NCBI GenBank assembly: GCA_022825005.1
Contig: JAJDYU010000024.1
Coordinates: 1-64,000, forward strand
Direction of reading: 5' to 3'
DNA: 64,000 bases
Source of the DNA: Acidimicrobiia bacterium
Lineage (GTDB): Bacteria; Actinomycetota; Acidimicrobiia; Acidimicrobiales; Bin134
Shown in pieces: positions 1 through 9,030 of the stretch (positions are counted from its first letter, which is position 1; every line of letters begins with the position of its first letter). Under the pieces are notes generated by a model. That model was not told the origin of the DNA. It did no database searches and saw only the letters and a list, made by a program, of their open reading frames with translations. Made by a program: the position numbers and the translations under genes.

Positions 1-2094
1 GCCGCGGTCGGCCACCTGGGAGGAGCGGCCAACATTGTGGCGCCAGCCGGGTCGGGCAAGACCCGGGTGCTCACCGAGCGAGCCCGGTACTTGGTGCGCG
101 ACCTCGGGGTAGACCCAAGAGCCGTCTGCTTGGTGGCGTTCAACGTGCGGGCCCGGGCCGAGATGCAGGAGCGCACCTCAGATCTACCGGGTTTGGAGGT
201 GCGAACGCTGAACAGCTTGGCCCTGGCCATCTGCAACGGCACCGGGCCGTTCGCTCGACCCCGAGACCACGGTCGGGTTGAGGTGGTGGACGAGAGGCAA
301 GTACGGGATCTGCTCGGCGAGATGGTGCCCCGCAAACGCCGGGCCATGACCGATCAGCTCGCCCCCTGGATTGAGGCGTTGGGCGCTTCCCGCCTGGGTT
401 TACGCGATCCCGCCGAGGTGGAGCGCGATTTCCATCCCGATGTTCCCGACTTCTCCGAGACAGCCCCCCACTATGTGAGCCTGCTCGACGCGGAGGGCCT
501 GGTGGACTTCGACCAGCAAATCATGCGGGCCATCGACATCCTGCTGAGCGACGCCGCCGCCCGAGCCGCGGCCCGGCGCACCTGCGGCCTTCTTCTGGTG
601 GACGAATTCCAGGACCTCACCCCGGCCCACTTGCTGTTGGTGCGGCTGCTGGCCGGGCCGAGGGCCGATGTGTTCGGGGTGGGCGACGACGATCAGACCA
701 TCTACGGCTACTCCGGTGCCTCCCCGGAATGGCTCATCAACTACCACAAGCATTTCCCCGGTGCCGAGCGTCACGAGTTGCACGTCAACTACCGCTGTCC
801 CCCCGAGGTGGTGGACGCGGCCTCCAACCTCTTGTCCCACAACCGCCGCCGCATAGACAAACAGATCACCGCCGTGCCGGGTCGGACTCGACGAGACGAA
901 GGCGATTCCGGTTCGGGCATCACCGTCGAGACGGCAGCAGACGGGGCACCGGTGCTGAGCCGACGGGTTGAATCACTGCTCGACAACGGCGCCCGTCCTC
1001 AGGATGTGGCCGTGCTGACCAGGGTGAACAGCACGCTGCTGGTTCCCCAGGTCGTTTTGGGCGACATGGGGGTGCCGTCCAATCAGCCGGTGGGCCGCCT
1101 GTTCTTGGAGCGCACCGGGGTGGCCGCCGCGCTGGCCTGGCTCGACATCGCCACCGCTCCCGAGCGCGACCTTCCGGCCCGGGCGCTTTCGGACGCAGCC
1201 CGCCGTCCGCCCCGGGGCATCTCCCCCCGAGTCATCGAGTGGATTTCCGAGCAGCAGAGCACCTCGCAGATCAAGGCCCTGGCCGGCCGCATCAAGGACG
1301 AGCGGTCGTCCAAGAAGGTGGGCGAGTTCGCCGACGACGTCGAGATGCTGCGGTCAAGATTCAAAAAGGCAGGCGGAGAAGTCACCACCCGATCCCTGTT
1401 GGAGACAGTGCGAGACGAGATGGGTCTGGGCGGCAGCTTGGACACCCGGTTGGACGCATCCCGCCGCTCCGTCGACCGGTCGGCTCACGGCGACGATCTG
1501 CGGGCACTGATCTCGGTGGCCCACCTGCATCCCGACCCGACCGACTTTCGGAGATGGCTGTTCGACCGGCTCTCCGAGGGGTTTGAGGGGGAGGGCAGCG
1601 GACGCGGTGTCCACTTGGCCACCGTCCACCGGGTGAAGGGCCAGGAATGGCCCCATGTGATCGTCTACGAGGCATCCAAAGGTTTGATGCCCCACCGCTT
1701 GGCCGGCGACCTCGAAGAGGAGCGACGGGTGTTCCACGTGGCCATCACCCGGTGCTCGCAGTCGGTGACCCTCATCTGCGGCAACCCACCCACCGACTTC
1801 CAAGCCGAGCTCACCTCTCGGTATCAACCTCCTCTTGAACCCGATCCGGAATCCGAACCCGAACCGGTGGACGGGGCCGCCTTTGAAGCGCTGAAGGCCT
1901 GGCGGCTGGAGCGCAGCAGGGCCGACAACGTGCCTGCCTACGTGGTCTTCAGCAACGCCACCCTCGTCGAGCTGGCCACCCATCGCCCCACCACCGATGC
2001 GGGACTGCGGGCCATTAGCGGCATCGGCCCCGCCAAGCTGGCCGCCTACGGCGAGGCGGTCAAGGAAGTCCTAGGCCGATTCGCTACGCCTTGA
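1..2094 (+). CDS. UvrD2-like superfamily I DNA helicase, 5' end outside the window
   Basis: ATP-dependent 3'-5' DNA helicase/translocase of the UvrD/Rep family. The frame is open from base 1, with coding-like sequence before the first GTG (37), so the gene starts upstream. Walker A APAGSGKT lies at the left edge; Walker B with the DEFQD motif is near residue 190, the GDDDQTIYGYSGA motif near 225, NYRCP near 258, and helicase motif V/VI (TVHRVKGQEW, VAITRC) near 530-580. The last ~75 residues look like an HRDC domain (ISGIGPAKLAAYG), as in mycobacterial UvrD2. It converges with dxs and overlaps its 3' end by 11 bp. Function in repair is inferred from the family. Confidence 0.93.
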   Translation, partial: AAVGHLGGAANIVAPAGSGKTRVLTERARYLVRDLGVDPRAVCLVAFNVRARAEMQERTSDLPGLEVRTLNSLALAICNGTGPFARPRDHGRVEVVDERQVRDLLGEMVPRKRRAMTDQLAPWIEALGASRLGLRDPAEVERDFHPDVPDFSETAPHYVSLLDAEGLVDFDQQIMRAIDILLSDAAARAAARRTCGLLLVDEFQDLTPAHLLLVRLLAGPRADVFGVGDDDQTIYGYSGASPEWLINYHKHFPGAERHELHVNYRCPPEVVDAASNLLSHNRRRIDKQITAVPGRTRRDEGDSGSGITVETAADGAPVLSRRVESLLDNGARPQDVAVLTRVNSTLLVPQVVLGDMGVPSNQPVGRLFLERTGVAAALAWLDIATAPERDLPARALSDAARRPPRGISPRVIEWISEQQSTSQIKALAGRIKDERSSKKVGEFADDVEMLRSRFKKAGGEVTTRSLLETVRDEMGLGGSLDTRLDASRRSVDRSAHGDDLRALISVAHLHPDPTDFRRWLFDRLSEGFEGEGSGRGVHLATVHRVKGQEWPHVIVYEASKGLMPHRLAGDLEEERRVFHVAITRCSQSVTLICGNPPTDFQAELTSRYQPPLEPDPESEPEPVDGAAFEALKAWRLERSRADNVPAYVVFSNATLVELATHRPTTDAGLRAISGIGPAKLAAYGEAVKEVLGRFATP

Positions 2095-3937
2095 CGGACA
2101 GCGCTTCGCGGGCGGAGGCGGCGATGCCGGCGGGGTCGAGGCCGCAGTCGGCGAGGATCTGGTCGGGTACACCCTGGGGGATGTACTCGTTGGGCACGCC
2201 CAGAATCCGGATCGCGGGAACGGGGCCTTCACGGCCCGAGTGGGCCAAATGGTGGGCGATGGAGCTGCCCGCGCCGCCCTCTCGCCAGCCGTCCTCCATG
2301 GTCACCACCGCGCTGTGGCGGGCCGCGTCGGCCAGCATGTCCTCGTCGAGGGGCTTCACACAGCGGACGTCCCACACGGTGGTCGACACGCCGTCAGCCT
2401 CCAACAGCTCGGCGGCTTCTTGGGCTGCGGCCAGCATCTTGCCCACCGCCAGCAGGCAGACGTCGGAGCCCTCTTTCACCTTGCGGCCTTTGAGGCCGTG
2501 ACCCACCTCGTCTTCGGGGACCGAAGGTGCGGCAGTCTTGGACCACCGCATAGCCACCGGACCGGTGGTTATCTCCAGGGCATCGTGCAGCATCTGCTGG
2601 ATCTCTTGATATGACGACGGCGCCAGCACGGTCATGCCGGGAATCTTGGTGAGCAGCACCATGTCGAGCACGCCGTGGTGCGACGGACCGTCGTCGCCGG
2701 TGATGCCCGCTCGGTCGAGGCAGAACACCACTGGCTGGCCGTGCAACCCCACATCGAGGTTCACCTGGTCGATGGCCCGGGTCAAGAAAGTGGAGTAGAT
2801 GGCCACCACCGGGCGGAGTCCCCCCATGGCCATACCGGCCGCTGCGGTCACCGCGTGCTGCTCGGCGATACCGACGTCGAAGCACCGCTCGGGGAACCGC
2901 TCGGCGAACGGCAGCAGCCCGGTGGAGTCGGGCATGGCCGCAGTGATGGCCACCATTTCAGGCCGGGCCTCGGCCTCTTTGATCATCGCCTCGGTGAACG
3001 CCTCGGTGTAGCTGCCCGGCTTGGCCATCGACATGTCGTGCATGTTCTTGACCGGGTCGTTCTCGGCCGGCGCATATCCCCGGCCCTTCTGGGTGAGCAC
3101 ATGCACCAGGCAGGGGCCCCCCAGGTGGGACACCCGGCTGAACACCCGCTCCAGCTTGCCCAGGTCGTGGCCGTCGAACGGGCCGAAATAGTTGATGCCC
3201 AGCTCATCGAAGAAAGTGCGGGGCTCCACCATCTCGCGTACCGCGGCTTTGGTGGCCCCGAGGGCTCGACCGGCCAGATCGCCCACCCAGGGAATGTCCT
3301 TGAGCACTTTGCGGATCTGGTTGTCGGTGCGCACATAGCGGGGGTCCATCCGCACCCGCAGAAGGCTTTCCGACAGCCGAGAGATTGTGGGGGCGTAGGA
3401 GCGACCGTTGTCGTTGAGCACGATGGTCACGTCGCAGCCCGAGTGTCCGATGTTGTTGAGGCCCTCGAACGCCACCCCCCCGGTGAGCGAGCCGTCGCCA
3501 ACCACGGCGATTACCCGGCGCTGTTCGCCGCCGGCGGACTCCTGCGCGGTGGCCAAGCCATGGGCGTAGCTCAGCACAGTGGAGGCGTGGCTGTTCTCGA
3601 TCCAGTCGTGGGGGGACTCCTCTCGGCTCGGATATCCCGACAGGCCCCCCGGCTTGCGGAGCGACTTGAACTGGTCGGTGCGCCCAGTGAGCATCTTGTG
3701 CACGTAGGCCTGGTGGCCGGTGTCCCACAAGATGATGTCGCGGGGAGAGTCGAACACCAGGTGAAGGGCCAGCGTCAGCTCCACCACGCCCAAATTGGAT
3801 CCCAGGTGGCCTCCATTTGCATTGACCGTCTCGACGATGAACTCACGGATCTCTTCGGACAGCTCGGTCAATTCCTCGTCGCCCAAGCGGCGCAGATCGG
3901 CTGGGCAGGTGATGTTCTGAAGATGGTTGGTGTCCAC
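2084..3937 (-). CDS. dxs: 1-deoxy-D-xylulose-5-phosphate synthase
   Basis: Condenses pyruvate and glyceraldehyde 3-phosphate to DXP, the first step of the MEP isoprenoid pathway, using thiamine diphosphate. The 617-residue length is normal. The N-terminal domain has DTGHQAYVHKMLTGR and the ThDP/Mg motif GDGSLTGG followed by NDN. The central transketolase domain has FDVGIAEQHAVTAAAG, and DRAGITGDDGPSHHG is typical of Dxs. The C-terminal transketolase domain is present (IPQGVPDQILADCGLD). The ATG start is followed directly by DTNHLQNI. It sits alone on the minus strand, 29 bp after the PAP2 gene. The dxs and uppP genes both serve polyprenyl-carrier supply. Confidence 0.96.
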   Translation of the reverse strand: MDTNHLQNITCPADLRRLGDEELTELSEEIREFIVETVNANGGHLGSNLGVVELTLALHLVFDSPRDIILWDTGHQAYVHKMLTGRTDQFKSLRKPGGLSGYPSREESPHDWIENSHASTVLSYAHGLATAQESAGGEQRRVIAVVGDGSLTGGVAFEGLNNIGHSGCDVTIVLNDNGRSYAPTISRLSESLLRVRMDPRYVRTDNQIRKVLKDIPWVGDLAGRALGATKAAVREMVEPRTFFDELGINYFGPFDGHDLGKLERVFSRVSHLGGPCLVHVLTQKGRGYAPAENDPVKNMHDMSMAKPGSYTEAFTEAMIKEAEARPEMVAITAAMPDSTGLLPFAERFPERCFDVGIAEQHAVTAAAGMAMGGLRPVVAIYSTFLTRAIDQVNLDVGLHGQPVVFCLDRAGITGDDGPSHHGVLDMVLLTKIPGMTVLAPSSYQEIQQMLHDALEITTGPVAMRWSKTAAPSVPEDEVGHGLKGRKVKEGSDVCLLAVGKMLAAAQEAAELLEADGVSTTVWDVRCVKPLDEDMLADAARHSAVVTMEDGWREGGAGSSIAHHLAHSGREGPVPAIRILGVPNEYIPQGVPDQILADCGLDPAGIAASAREALSVKA

Positions 3938-3966
3938 GTCCCTCCCAATTAGTTGGGATATTCAGG

Positions 3967-4755
3967 TTACTCGCGGTTTCTCCATTTGTGGAAGCCCCTT
4001 GCCCCCAGCCAGCCCAGGCCCAGCGCCCCAAGCCCGCCCACCGCGTCGATCCAGTAGTGGTTGGCTGTGACCACGATGGCGAAAAGGGTCAGCCAGGGGT
4101 AGGCGGCGATGGCAATTTTGGCCACCGGGTGGACCAAATGCTTGCGCAACGCCAGAAAACACCACATGGCCCAGGCGAAGTGCAGGCTGGGCATGGCGGC
4201 GTACTGATTGGAGAGCGTTTCGGCCGCTCCCTCGGTAAACGACCACAGCCCGCCCAGCTCGTGAACGGTGTCGACATACCCGGTTTCGGGCAGATCGCCG
4301 CCATAGCGCCCGCCCACCGACAGCAGGCGAGGAGGCATCAACGGGAACAGGGCGAACCCCACCAGTGCCGACCCGGTGGTCAACAGGCCGGTGGTGCGCC
4401 AGAACGGGTAGTGCCGGGGGAAGCGCCAGTAGAGCCAGATGAGGGTGAAGGCGGTGACTGCGAAGTGGAATAGCCCGTAGAACAGGTTCCAGAACTGGAT
4501 GAACGACACCCACCCGATGAACAGGTCTTGGAGGTCGCGCTCGAAGTACAGCCCGATGCTGCGCTCCCAGTCGATCACCAGCTCGGCATTGGCCTTCGCC
4601 TCGCCCGGCTCCACCGCCGCGGACCCGAACTGGTTCCGCACCCAGGAGTAGATGCCGTAGAACGCCCCGATGACCGCCAGCTCCAGGTACCAGCGGGGCC
4701 GGGTGCGGCTCTTGGCTAGAACGCGGGCCCGTTGCCGGCGGCGTTCAGCGCTCAC
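3967..4755 (-). CDS. PAP2-superfamily membrane phosphatase
   Basis: Integral membrane phosphatase of the PAP2/inositol-phosphorylceramide-synthase-like type, 262 aa with about five or six hydrophobic segments. The catalytic histidine motifs are visible as AAMPSLHFAWAMW (near residue 190) and TANHYWIDAVGG (near residue 240). Substrate is probably a lipid phosphate or lipid-linked sugar phosphate; this is inference. The start ATG overlaps the end of the upstream flippase-like gene by 11 bp, so the two are very likely cotranscribed and translationally coupled. The N-terminus is basic (SAERRRQRARVLAKSRTR), consistent with an inside orientation. Confidence 0.85.
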   Translation of the reverse strand: MSAERRRQRARVLAKSRTRPRWYLELAVIGAFYGIYSWVRNQFGSAAVEPGEAKANAELVIDWERSIGLYFERDLQDLFIGWVSFIQFWNLFYGLFHFAVTAFTLIWLYWRFPRHYPFWRTTGLLTTGSALVGFALFPLMPPRLLSVGGRYGGDLPETGYVDTVHELGGLWSFTEGAAETLSNQYAAMPSLHFAWAMWCFLALRKHLVHPVAKIAIAAYPWLTLFAIVVTANHYWIDAVGGLGALGLGWLGARGFHKWRNRE

Positions 4756-5740
4756 GGCGGAAGCGCGAGGCCCGTTGCCAGTGGCGGCCGCCGAACACCA
4801 GCGCCGGCAACCCCACCAGGCTGCCGGCCACGGTGAGGAAGTAGAGCAGCAGCCCCATGGCGATGGCCCGCTCGTCGATCACGCCCAAGTCGTGGAGGAA
4901 CAGCACCAAGGCCCCCTCCCGCAGGCCCAGCCCTCCCAAGCCGATGGGCAGAACCTGGATGATGAGCACCGCGGGGATGAACGCCATCAGCTCGGTGGGC
5001 CCCAGGCCGTTGATCCCCACCACCTTGGCCGCGCACCCGGCGGCGGCCAGCATTATCGCCTGGTAGGCGAAGGCGGTTATCAGCACCCGGCCGGTGTCGC
5101 GGGGCTTGGCCCGAAGCTCGTCGATGCCCATGTGCAGACCGTTCACGAAGCGGACCCAGCCGTTGCGTCGGCTGACCCAGCGGCCGAACCACTGATTGCC
5201 CACCAGCAGCAGGATCAGCCCGAGAGCCAGCAGGGTGAGGCCGGCGGTGCTGGCCGCCACTCGGGAGGGGGCGCCCAATCCCCGCAGCTCTTCGTCGAGC
5301 GCCAAGCCCACCAGCGTGAACACCGGCAGCACGATCCAGCCGCTGAGCCGCTCCAACAGCACCGAGGCGAAGCTGTGGGGGCCGTCGCCGGTGTCGTTGG
5401 AGAGGCGGGATATCCGCAGCACGTCGCCCCCCACCGTGGTGGGCACGAAGTTGGAGATGAACATTCCCGCCATGTAGTGCGAGAACATGCGCCGGGGCTT
5501 CACTTGCAGCCCGAGGGCGACGGCCACCTCATACCACCGGGCGGTGGCCGCCATGTTGCCGATCACGGTGAGCATGAGCGCGCCGATAAGCCAGAACGGC
5601 GTGGCCGAGTTGAAGTCGGGCCACAGTTGTCCGGCGTCGAACGAGGGCAGCCACCAGATCAACAAGAAGAACAGGGCCACGCTGATGCCCACCCGGAGCA
5701 CGACGCTGAGCACCCGGCGGGTGGTGTGCTTCTCAGTCAA
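4745..5740 (-). CDS. Lysylphosphatidylglycerol-synthase-like/UPF0104 membrane protein (flippase-like)
   Basis: A 331-aa multi-spanning protein of the family that includes the flippase domain of MprF/AglD (PF03706-like). Support comes from eight or so hydrophobic segments and characteristic sequences such as FISNFVPTTVGGDVLRI (near residue 100) and LPIGLGGLGLREGALVLFL (near residue 265). No catalytic MprF aminoacyl-transferase domain is attached. It is the first gene of a two-gene operon with the PAP2 phosphatase and is transcribed divergently from the ThDP enzyme. The pairing suggests lipid or polyprenyl-glycan trafficking, which is inference. Confidence 0.82.
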   Translation of the reverse strand: MTEKHTTRRVLSVVLRVGISVALFFLLIWWLPSFDAGQLWPDFNSATPFWLIGALMLTVIGNMAATARWYEVAVALGLQVKPRRMFSHYMAGMFISNFVPTTVGGDVLRISRLSNDTGDGPHSFASVLLERLSGWIVLPVFTLVGLALDEELRGLGAPSRVAASTAGLTLLALGLILLLVGNQWFGRWVSRRNGWVRFVNGLHMGIDELRAKPRDTGRVLITAFAYQAIMLAAAGCAAKVVGINGLGPTELMAFIPAVLIIQVLPIGLGGLGLREGALVLFLHDLGVIDERAIAMGLLLYFLTVAGSLVGLPALVFGGRHWQRASRFRRER

Positions 5741-5841
5741 GCCCGAGCTCGCAAACGTGTAGGGGTGATCCCGGGCACGCGCCAGCGGTTGAGGCGGCCA
5801 TCGGGGTCATTCAGACAAGGCTATTGCCCCGCCGCGCCCCT

Positions 5842-7497
5842 ATGGATATTACGGTGAGGCCAATGTCGGGAAAACAGGTCACCGGTCACGGGGGCGATCA
5901 GGTTCTGGCCGCGCTAGCCCCCTTCGGCGTACAGGAGCTATTCACCTTGTCAGGGGGCCATATCTTCCCGCTGTACGACGCCGCGGTGAAGCAGGGCGAC
6001 GTGGTGCTCTACGACGTGCGCCACGAGCAGACCGCGGTGTTCGCGGCCGAGGCGCTGGCCAAGCTGACCCGCCGTCCGGGGGTGGCCGCGGTGACCGCCG
6101 GGCCCGGGGTGACCAACTCGGTGAGCGCAGTGACCACCGCCTGGCTAAACGGCGCGCCGCTGGTGGTGCTGGGAGGCCGGGCCCCGGAGGCCCGCTGGGG
6201 GTCGGGTTCGCTCCAAGAGCTCGACCACGTGCCCATCATGGCCCCGGTCACCAAGAAGTCGCTCACCGCGGGAGGCGGCGACGATCTGGCCGCGGCCACG
6301 TATCGGGCCGTGCAAGCCGCCATGACGCCTCACCGAGGCCCGGTTTTCGTGGACTATCCCATGGACGTGATCTTCTCCGAGGGCTCCGGCACCGTGCCCG
6401 ACGAGCCGATGCCAGTGGGCGAGGCCCCCGACCCCGAAGGGGTGGCCGCGGTGGCCGACATGGTGGCTGCCGCTCGCTGTCCTGCGGTGCTGGTGGGCAC
6501 CGACGTTTACTGGGACGGCGCCTGGGACGCGCTGCGGGCCTGGGTGGAGGCCCAGCGGCTGCCCGCGTTCGCCAACGGCCTGGGCCGGGGATGCCTGCCC
6601 GCCGACCACGAGCTGTTCTTCAGCCGCACCCGGCGCCAGCTGCGCACCGACGCTGATCTGGTGATCGTGGCCGGCACCCCGCTCGACTTTCGGCTCTCGT
6701 TCGGCCGGTTCGGCGATGCCCAGGTGGTGCATTTGACCGACAGCGCGGAGTCGGTGTCGGCCCACGCCCAGCCGGCGGCGACAGTGTCGGGCGATCTGGT
6801 CCAGATGCTGGGCGCGCTGGCCGACGGCCCCGCGCCCGCCCACCCTGCCGAGCGCGACCAGTGGGTGGCCAAGCTGCGCGATGCAGAAAACGCGGCCCGC
6901 GCCGACGAGGAGGACCTGCTGGCCACCGCGGCTGATCCGATCTTGCCCACTCGGGTTTATGGGGAACTGCGCCAGGTTCTGGACCGGGATGCGGTGGTGA
7001 TCGGAGACGGCGGCGATTTCGTCTCCTACGCCGGGCGCTTCGTGGACTCCTATCTGCCCGGCCACTGGCTGGATCCCGGTCCCTACGGCTGTCTGGGCAC
7101 CGGCATGGGCTACGCCATGGCGGCCCGGGTGGCCCAACCCGACCGCCAAGTCGTGCTGCTGTTGGGCGACGGGGCGGCCGGGTTCTCCCTGATGGACGCC
7201 GATTCGCTGGTGCGCCACAACCTGCCGGTGGTCATCGTGGTGGGCAACAACGGCTGCTGGGGGTTGGAGAAGCACCCCATGCGCCAGATGTACGGCTACG
7301 ACGTGGCCGCCGACCTCCAGGAGGGGTGCCGCTACGACCAGGTGGTGTCGGCCTTGGGCGGTGCGGGAGAGACGGTGGAGCGCCCCGACGACGTCGCCCC
7401 CGCCCTCAAGCGGGCTCTCGACGCCGACGTCCCCTACGTGGTGAACGTGATCTGCGACCCCGAGCACGCCTACCCCCGCCGCTCCAACCTGGGCTGA
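5842..7497 (+). CDS. Thiamine-diphosphate enzyme, acetolactate-synthase-like
   Basis: A three-domain ThDP enzyme of the acetolactate synthase/oxalyl-CoA decarboxylase superfamily, about 551 aa. The N-terminal PYR domain has LFTLSGGHIFPLYD, the catalytic glutamate in RHEQTAVFAAEA, and AVTAGPGVTNSVSA. The C-terminal domain has the ThDP motif LLLGDGAAGFSLMDADSLVRHN followed by NNGCWG. True IlvB usually travels with a small subunit, which is absent here, so the substrate is uncertain; related proteins include 2-hydroxyacyl-CoA lyases. Start choice is open: ATG at 5842, a TTG 18 bp upstream, or ATG 5863 behind a GGTGAGG. It is divergent from the flippase-like gene. Confidence 0.85.
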   Translation: MDITVRPMSGKQVTGHGGDQVLAALAPFGVQELFTLSGGHIFPLYDAAVKQGDVVLYDVRHEQTAVFAAEALAKLTRRPGVAAVTAGPGVTNSVSAVTTAWLNGAPLVVLGGRAPEARWGSGSLQELDHVPIMAPVTKKSLTAGGGDDLAAATYRAVQAAMTPHRGPVFVDYPMDVIFSEGSGTVPDEPMPVGEAPDPEGVAAVADMVAAARCPAVLVGTDVYWDGAWDALRAWVEAQRLPAFANGLGRGCLPADHELFFSRTRRQLRTDADLVIVAGTPLDFRLSFGRFGDAQVVHLTDSAESVSAHAQPAATVSGDLVQMLGALADGPAPAHPAERDQWVAKLRDAENAARADEEDLLATAADPILPTRVYGELRQVLDRDAVVIGDGGDFVSYAGRFVDSYLPGHWLDPGPYGCLGTGMGYAMAARVAQPDRQVVLLLGDGAAGFSLMDADSLVRHNLPVVIVVGNNGCWGLEKHPMRQMYGYDVAADLQEGCRYDQVVSALGGAGETVERPDDVAPALKRALDADVPYVVNVICDPEHAYPRRSNLG

Positions 7498-7599
7498 CGG
7501 CCCCTGTTCCCGGTTCACACGGGATGTCGGTAGGCTACGGCGTCGAGGCAAGGGAGAAGCTGTGATCGACGAGCTGGTGGAGAGACGGGGAGCACAATT

Positions 7600-8991
7600 G
7601 TGATCGACGAGTCTGTAGTTTCGGGCACGCTGTCGGAGGCGCTGAAAACCGGGGGCGAGTTCGCCGAGGTCTTTGTGGAGGACCGGCGCTCTTCGTCGGC
7701 GTTGTTGGACGACGGCAAGGTAGAGGAGCTCACCTCGGGTCGTACCCGGGGGGCGGGAATCCGCGTCGTGGTGGGGGAGACCACCGGATTCGCCCACACG
7801 TCTGATCTGAGCGAGGCCGGTATGGCCAAAGCGGCTCGGGCCGCGGCGGCGGCCGCACGAGGCGGCGGGGGCGGCCACCAGATCGTGGCGCTCAGCCGGG
7901 TGGACGCCCCGGCGCCCAACGAAATCGAGGTGCTGCCCGAGACCGTGGCCAAAGCCACCAAGGTGGAGCTCTTGGGCCGGGCCGACGAGGCCGCCCGAGC
8001 AGCGGGCTCGGCCATCACCCAGGTGTCGGCCCGCTACGCCGACGGGCGTCGCCGAATCCTGGTGGCCAACAGCGACGGGCTGCTGGCCGGCGACGACCAG
8101 GTGCGCACCCGGTTCGCGGTGTCGTGCGTGGCTATGGGCGACACCGGCATGCAGACCGGGTTCGAGAGCGTGGGCCGCCCCATCGGATTCGAGCTGTTCG
8201 ACGAGTACGAGGTGGATGAGCTGGCTCGCACCGCGGCCAATCGGGCGCTCACCAAGCTGGCCGCCCAGCCGGCGCCCAGCGGCTCGATGCCGGTGGTGAT
8301 CGGCCCCGGAGGCGGCGGTGTGCTGTTCCACGAGGCCTGCGGACACGGCCTGGAGGCCGACTTGGTGGCCAAGCAGGCGTCGGTGTTCCGCAACCGGGTA
8401 GGCGAGCAGGTGGCCCACCCCGAGGTCACCCTCATCGACGACGGGACCATGGCCCGGGAGTGGGGGGCCTACGCCATCGACGACGAGGGCCGGCCCGCCC
8501 AGCGCAACGTGCTCATCGAGAACGGCGTGCTCACCGACTACATGTGGGATCTGCTCCGGGCCCGCAAGGAGGGCCGGGACAGCTCGGGCAACGGCCGCCG
8601 CCAGAGCTACCAGCACCTGCCCATGGTGCGGATGACCAACACCTATCTGGCCAACGGAACCGATGATCCCCAAGACATCATCGCCGCCACCGACCGCGGC
8701 GTATATGTGGCCCACCTGGGCGGCGGCCAGGTGAACACCGCCACCGGCGACTTCGTCTTCGGCATGAGCGAGGCCTACCTGATTGAGAACGGCCAAATCG
8801 GCCCCCCCATCCGGGAGGGCAATCTCATCGGCAACGGCCCCGAGGTTCTGGCCGGCATCGAGGTGCTGGGCAACGACTTCGCCATGGGATCGCCGGGCAC
8901 CTGCGGCAAAGACGGCCAGGGCGTTCCGGTGGGCGACGGAACCCCCACCCTTCGGGTGGCGTCGATGACCATCGGCGGAACCGCGGCGTGA
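7600..8991 (+). CDS. tldD: TldD family metalloprotease
   Basis: TldD subunit of the TldD/PmbA (TldE) zinc metalloprotease, which degrades unfolded peptides and matures some peptides in other bacteria. 463 aa is the usual size. The catalytic motif HEACGHGLEAD (HExxxH, near residue 247) is intact, and the C-terminal region has the cysteine-bearing GSPGTCGKDGQGVPVG typical of TldD. The GTG start is preceded by GGGGAG. The same 13-bp string (TGTGATCGACGAG) occurs 38 bp upstream, where a second GTG opens a 14-codon frame ending on this start. The partner gene follows after 39 bp. Confidence 0.93.
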   Translation: MIDESVVSGTLSEALKTGGEFAEVFVEDRRSSSALLDDGKVEELTSGRTRGAGIRVVVGETTGFAHTSDLSEAGMAKAARAAAAAARGGGGGHQIVALSRVDAPAPNEIEVLPETVAKATKVELLGRADEAARAAGSAITQVSARYADGRRRILVANSDGLLAGDDQVRTRFAVSCVAMGDTGMQTGFESVGRPIGFELFDEYEVDELARTAANRALTKLAAQPAPSGSMPVVIGPGGGGVLFHEACGHGLEADLVAKQASVFRNRVGEQVAHPEVTLIDDGTMAREWGAYAIDDEGRPAQRNVLIENGVLTDYMWDLLRARKEGRDSSGNGRRQSYQHLPMVRMTNTYLANGTDDPQDIIAATDRGVYVAHLGGGQVNTATGDFVFGMSEAYLIENGQIGPPIREGNLIGNGPEVLAGIEVLGNDFAMGSPGTCGKDGQGVPVGDGTPTLRVASMTIGGTAA

Positions 8992-9030
8992 CCCCCGCCC
9001 ACCGAGGCCGATCATCTACGAGGTTGTGGC

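Noticed and set aside
6145..9015. 956-codon minus-strand open frame
   Set aside because: It lies antisense to the ThDP enzyme and tldD, with codon-position shadow composition and no recognisable domain.
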